Shown: positions 4,999 to 7,849 of the stretch, piece by piece
How positions within the stretch are numbered: the stretch's first letter is position 1
Layout: the number at the start of each line of letters is the position of its first letter
NCBI GenBank assembly: GCA_028712575.1
Contig: JAQTPU010000037.1
Location: forward strand, 1-7,849
Direction: 5' to 3'
DNA: 7,849 bases
From: Candidatus Iainarchaeum sp.
GTDB taxonomy: Archaea > Iainarchaeota > Iainarchaeia > Iainarchaeales > GCA-2688035
Program-made: the position numbers and the translations under genes
Notes under the pieces: model-generated
Told to the model about the DNA's origin: nothing
Databases searched by the model: none
The model's input: only the letters and a program-made list of their open reading frames with translations

Positions 4999-7849
4999 TT
5001 GTTCAAAAAAATCCTGCCTGCCGGAGTATTTTTTGTTTTGCTTTTTTTTTCAGTTTCCGTTCAGGCCGGCTTTGTTGATACAAAAGGGGCGGAATTTGTT
5101 TTGGGCGAAAACCCGTTCCATTTTGCAGGGGCAAATTCTTATTACATCTGGCGCGGAAATTATGACTGCGTTTCTTACGACCCGAACCAGGGCTGCACAA
5201 AAGAAGTTTTGAATGACGCCAAAGAAATGGGCCTCAATGTTTTGCGCGTATGGGGCTTTTCAGACGGCTATGATTATTGGGGCTCTTTGCAGACTTCGCT
5301 TGGAACTTATAACGAAGCCGGCTTTCAGGCATTTGACAGGCTGGTAAAAGAAGCCGGGGACAAAAATTTAAGGCTGATAATCCCTTTTGTCAACAATTGG
5401 AATGACTACGGCGGAATGTGCAGGTATGTGAAATGGTGCGACGGCACAGTAACCGCCTGCAGCGAAAATTCCCCTGCGCATGACAGGTTCTACACTGATT
5501 CCTGCACTAGAAATGCATACAAAAATTATGTCAATTATTTCCTTAACAGGACAAATTCATTGACTGGCATAAAATACAAGGATGATTCTACAATAATGGC
5601 GTGGGAACTTGCAAACGAGCCGAGGGCGCCAAATGACCCGACAGGAAACAGCCTTGATGCCTGGATAGAGGAAATGAGCACTTTCATTAAAAGCATTGAT
5701 TCAAACCATTTGGTTACAACTGGCCTGGAAGGCTGGACAGGAACAGAAGGAACAGATTTTATAAGAAACCACAATCACGCAAACATTGATTTTACAGTAT
5801 TCCACCTTCTTGCAAGCAACTGGAACTTTTCCGACCAGCAGAGCCTGGACTGGATTAATTCGCACATAAACAGCGGCATAACAATTGGAAAACCGATTGT
5901 TCTTGAAGAACTTGGAAAAAAAGAACCGAGGGATTCTGCATTCAATGCGATTTACGGCCTGCTTGAAGACAGGAACATAAATGGCGATTTGGCCTGGATG
6001 CTCAAGAATTCTGAATATCCGGATTATGATGGATACGGAATTGATTATCCCGAAGATGCAAATGTTTCCGCGCGGATAATGCAACACGCGGATTTCATGA
6101 ATGGATACGGGGGAGAAACAAATCACCCGCCTGTTTTAGCGCCGATATTTGACATTAATGCGAAAGAAGGCGCGTTAGTAAGAATTGTTGTGAATGCGTC
6201 AGACCCTGATGGGGATGCATTGGTTTTTTCAATAAACAGCGCACGCTTTACCAAAGACCAAAATGTTTTCACCTGGCAGACACAAAAAGGAGACGCAGGC
6301 AATTACAATTTCACAATAACAGTTACTGACGGGCAGTATAATGAATCAAAGAATTTCAATGTAACAATTACTCAAGACACCTGCACAGTGCCATTCGACG
6401 ACATGAACATAGAAACAAACACTGTTTTTTGCAAAGGAACCTATTACCTGTCAAAACCAATCAGAATCACTGCCAACAATGTTACTCTGGATTGCAATAA
6501 TGCCCAAATTGACGACAACAAAATAAATACAGCGAATATAAGAATACTTGATGTGAATAATGCAATTGTAAAAAACTGCATTCTGACTGCAAACAGCGGA
6601 ATTAATATAACCAACAGCAATAATTCCACTGTCAGCAACAACAAAGTTTTGACTCCAGGAATGCTTGATGATTATAAAATAACAGGCAGTAATTCAAGAA
6701 ACCTGAAAATCATTGGAAACACAATCACTGGAACAGACCATCTAATCTACCTGAACAGAGTGTATGACAGCATTGTTGCAGACAATAACCTGGCAAACAA
6801 TGTTTACTGGGGAAGAGGAATTTCTCTTGATGGAATTTCAAACATTGTTTTTGAAAAAAATCTAATCCAAGACAGTGGGGATGCATTGCACTGCTGGTAT
6901 AGATGCGAAAGAAATACAATCAGGGACAACAATTTCGTAAACAACGACAGAGTAATAACCGACTACTGGTTTGACAGCAATTTCTACCGCAACAACTTCA
7001 TCAACAACACCAAAGAAGTCAATTGGACAAACAACAACACCAGCAGATTTGATTTCAACAAACAGGGAAATTACTGGTCAAAATTCGACACGCCAGAAGA
7101 AGGGTGCACAGATGCGGATTCTGACGGAAAATGCGACTCCGCCTATGTGATTGATGCAAACAATTCCGACCATTACCCTTTCACAATAGCAAGCGGATGG
7201 AACAATCCGCATGATGCAAACAGCTATCTCATGCTTTCTGACATGAATTGGCAGCAAAAAGAGCAATCTTTTTACAGCGGGGCTGCAAGCGCAAAAATGA
7301 TTCTTGATTATATCAGGACAGGGGCTGGTTATGGCTCATTGACGCAAAATGACATTAATTATTTCGCGCATAAATTCAATGCAAGAGAGAATTCTTCACT
7401 GAAGGAACTTGATGCAAATGCAATGGCAACTGCACTTGGGCATTTTGACCCCTATGATTCGATTGTAAGCGATTCCCATGATTCCTACGATTCGGCACTG
7501 CCGGGAAATCCTTTCCAGGGATACAATTATACAATTGATTATTATGACCCGGCTGTGGATTCAGGCGCAATGCTGAACTATATGAAGGACATTGTTCACT
7601 GGATGGCTTATCCAGTAACACAGCAAACCTGGTGGAACAGCACTGCCCTGGTTGCAAGGCCGAATACTCCGGCGGCAATTCCATTGTACGGAAATTATAA
7701 CAATTGGGTTGTTGCAAATGGATTTGCTGCAAGCACTAATCCAGCTCCAATTCCCCAGCAAAACCCCTGGTTTGTTCCGGAATTGACAATTTATGGATTC
7801 TGGCTGAAAGACCATGCAATTAGTGGAATCGGAAAACAGGTTTATGTGA
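4999..7849 (+). CDS. Secreted multidomain GH5 beta-mannanase-like protein with cadherin/Ig-like, NosD-type beta-helix and degenerate C39-like regions, partial
   Basis: Predicted extracellular endo-1,4-beta-mannanase. The frame stays open for 950 codons to the right edge. A signal peptide spans residues 1-23 (MFKK, hydrophobic core, VQA-G). The GH5 barrel covers about 25-370: HFAGANSYYIWR, LRVWGFSDG, NNWNDYGGMCRYVKW, AWELANEPR with acid/base E207, DFTVFHLL with H269, and KPIVLEELG with nucleophile E304. This pattern fits subfamily GH5_7. Six cysteines (57, 66, 141, 147, 154, 169) may form disulfides. Residues 375-458 are a cadherin/Ig-like domain (NASDPDGDALVFS). Residues about 461-732 are a NosD-type right-handed beta-helix rich in Asn, ending in the typical GNYWSKFD and AYVIDANNSDHYPF. 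Residues about 735-950 resemble a C39-like papain fold with S760 and N902 where Cys and His are expected. Many N-x-S/T sequons suit an archaeal glycoprotein. The start is TTG 4999, the only start fitting the signal peptide. The last three bases, TGA, are not in frame. Confidence 0.9.
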   Translation, partial: MFKKILPAGVFFVLLFFSVSVQAGFVDTKGAEFVLGENPFHFAGANSYYIWRGNYDCVSYDPNQGCTKEVLNDAKEMGLNVLRVWGFSDGYDYWGSLQTSLGTYNEAGFQAFDRLVKEAGDKNLRLIIPFVNNWNDYGGMCRYVKWCDGTVTACSENSPAHDRFYTDSCTRNAYKNYVNYFLNRTNSLTGIKYKDDSTIMAWELANEPRAPNDPTGNSLDAWIEEMSTFIKSIDSNHLVTTGLEGWTGTEGTDFIRNHNHANIDFTVFHLLASNWNFSDQQSLDWINSHINSGITIGKPIVLEELGKKEPRDSAFNAIYGLLEDRNINGDLAWMLKNSEYPDYDGYGIDYPEDANVSARIMQHADFMNGYGGETNHPPVLAPIFDINAKEGALVRIVVNASDPDGDALVFSINSARFTKDQNVFTWQTQKGDAGNYNFTITVTDGQYNESKNFNVTITQDTCTVPFDDMNIETNTVFCKGTYYLSKPIRITANNVTLDCNNAQIDDNKINTANIRILDVNNAIVKNCILTANSGINITNSNNSTVSNNKVLTPGMLDDYKITGSNSRNLKIIGNTITGTDHLIYLNRVYDSIVADNNLANNVYWGRGISLDGISNIVFEKNLIQDSGDALHCWYRCERNTIRDNNFVNNDRVITDYWFDSNFYRNNFINNTKEVNWTNNNTSRFDFNKQGNYWSKFDTPEEGCTDADSDGKCDSAYVIDANNSDHYPFTIASGWNNPHDANSYLMLSDMNWQQKEQSFYSGAASAKMILDYIRTGAGYGSLTQNDINYFAHKFNARENSSLKELDANAMATALGHFDPYDSIVSDSHDSYDSALPGNPFQGYNYTIDYYDPAVDSGAMLNYMKDIVHWMAYPVTQQTWWNSTALVARPNTPAAIPLYGNYNNWVVANGFAASTNPAPIPQQNPWFVPELTIYGFWLKDHAISGIGKQVYV

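Noticed and set aside
5535..6126. Minus-strand reading frames over the mannanase gene
   Set aside because: They lie opposite strongly conserved GH5 motifs and have no recognisable domain; they are antisense by-products of the real gene.
6379..7194. NosD copper-processing protein
   Set aside because: The beta-helix pattern is shared by many archaeal surface proteins, and there is no nitrous oxide reductase gene nearby. The name describes the fold only.
7847..7849. TGA at the very end as the stop codon of the mannanase gene
   Set aside because: In the coding frame the last bases read GTT TAT GTG A, so this TGA is out of frame and the gene continues beyond the window.
1..7849. tRNA, rRNA, CRISPR array, insertion sequence or attachment site
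   Set aside because: No cloverleaf-like sequence, regularly spaced repeat, transposase-like frame or terminal inverted repeat was seen on reading either strand.

Overview
The window most likely comes from an uncultivated, small-genome archaeon of the DPANN kind (a Diapherotrites-, Micrarchaeota- or Woesearchaeota-like lineage). The evidence is indirect. AT-rich TATA-like boxes lie about 25-35 bp before several gene starts, strong Shine-Dalgarno sites are mostly absent, GTG and TTG starts are frequent, and secreted proteins with NosD-type beta-helix, CARDB/NEW3-like and DUF4430-like domains are typical of archaeal cell surfaces. The alanyl-tRNA synthetase is instead of the compact bacterial type familiar from Patescibacteria, so a CPR bacterium is not fully excluded.

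Layout. (1) Positions 1-354, minus strand: start of a winged-helix regulator whose C-terminal part looks like the beginning of a DUF4430 ligand-binding domain; it runs off the left edge. (2) Positions 355-442: a short divergent control region with a perfect 16-bp palindrome, a second inverted repeat sharing its half-site, and a TATA-like box placed for a leaderless transcript. (3) Positions 443-2515, plus strand: a two-gene unit. The first gene encodes a secreted protein with a DUF4430-like domain, a six-hairpin alpha/alpha toroid and a CARDB/NEW3-like domain. The second encodes a membrane-anchored protein with a similar beta-sandwich. (4) Positions 2521-4290, minus strand: alaS, convergent with the unit before it and lacking the C-Ala domain. 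(5) Positions 4390-4878, plus strand: a protein of unknown function, divergent from alaS. (6) Position 4999 to the right edge, plus strand: the largest gene of the window. It has a TTG start and is still open after 950 codons. It encodes a secreted multidomain protein: a GH5 beta-mannanase-like catalytic domain, a cadherin/Ig-like domain, a NosD-type right-handed beta-helix, and a C39-like papain-fold region whose expected catalytic Cys and His appear to be replaced.

How it may work together. The left block reads as a self-contained sensing and surface-binding cassette. A cytoplasmic DUF4430-type regulator faces a secreted DUF4430/toroid protein that uses the same two modules as vertebrate cobalamin carriers (intrinsic factor, transcobalamin) in reversed order, plus a membrane-anchored partner, with palindromic operator candidates between them. 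The right-hand mannanase would act on external beta-mannan, which is unexpected in a lineage thought to live mainly by symbiosis or scavenging. alaS and the small unknown gene are housekeeping or orphan genes with no evident link to either block. No tRNA, rRNA, CRISPR array or mobile element was seen, and no gene-free stretch exceeds 300 bases.
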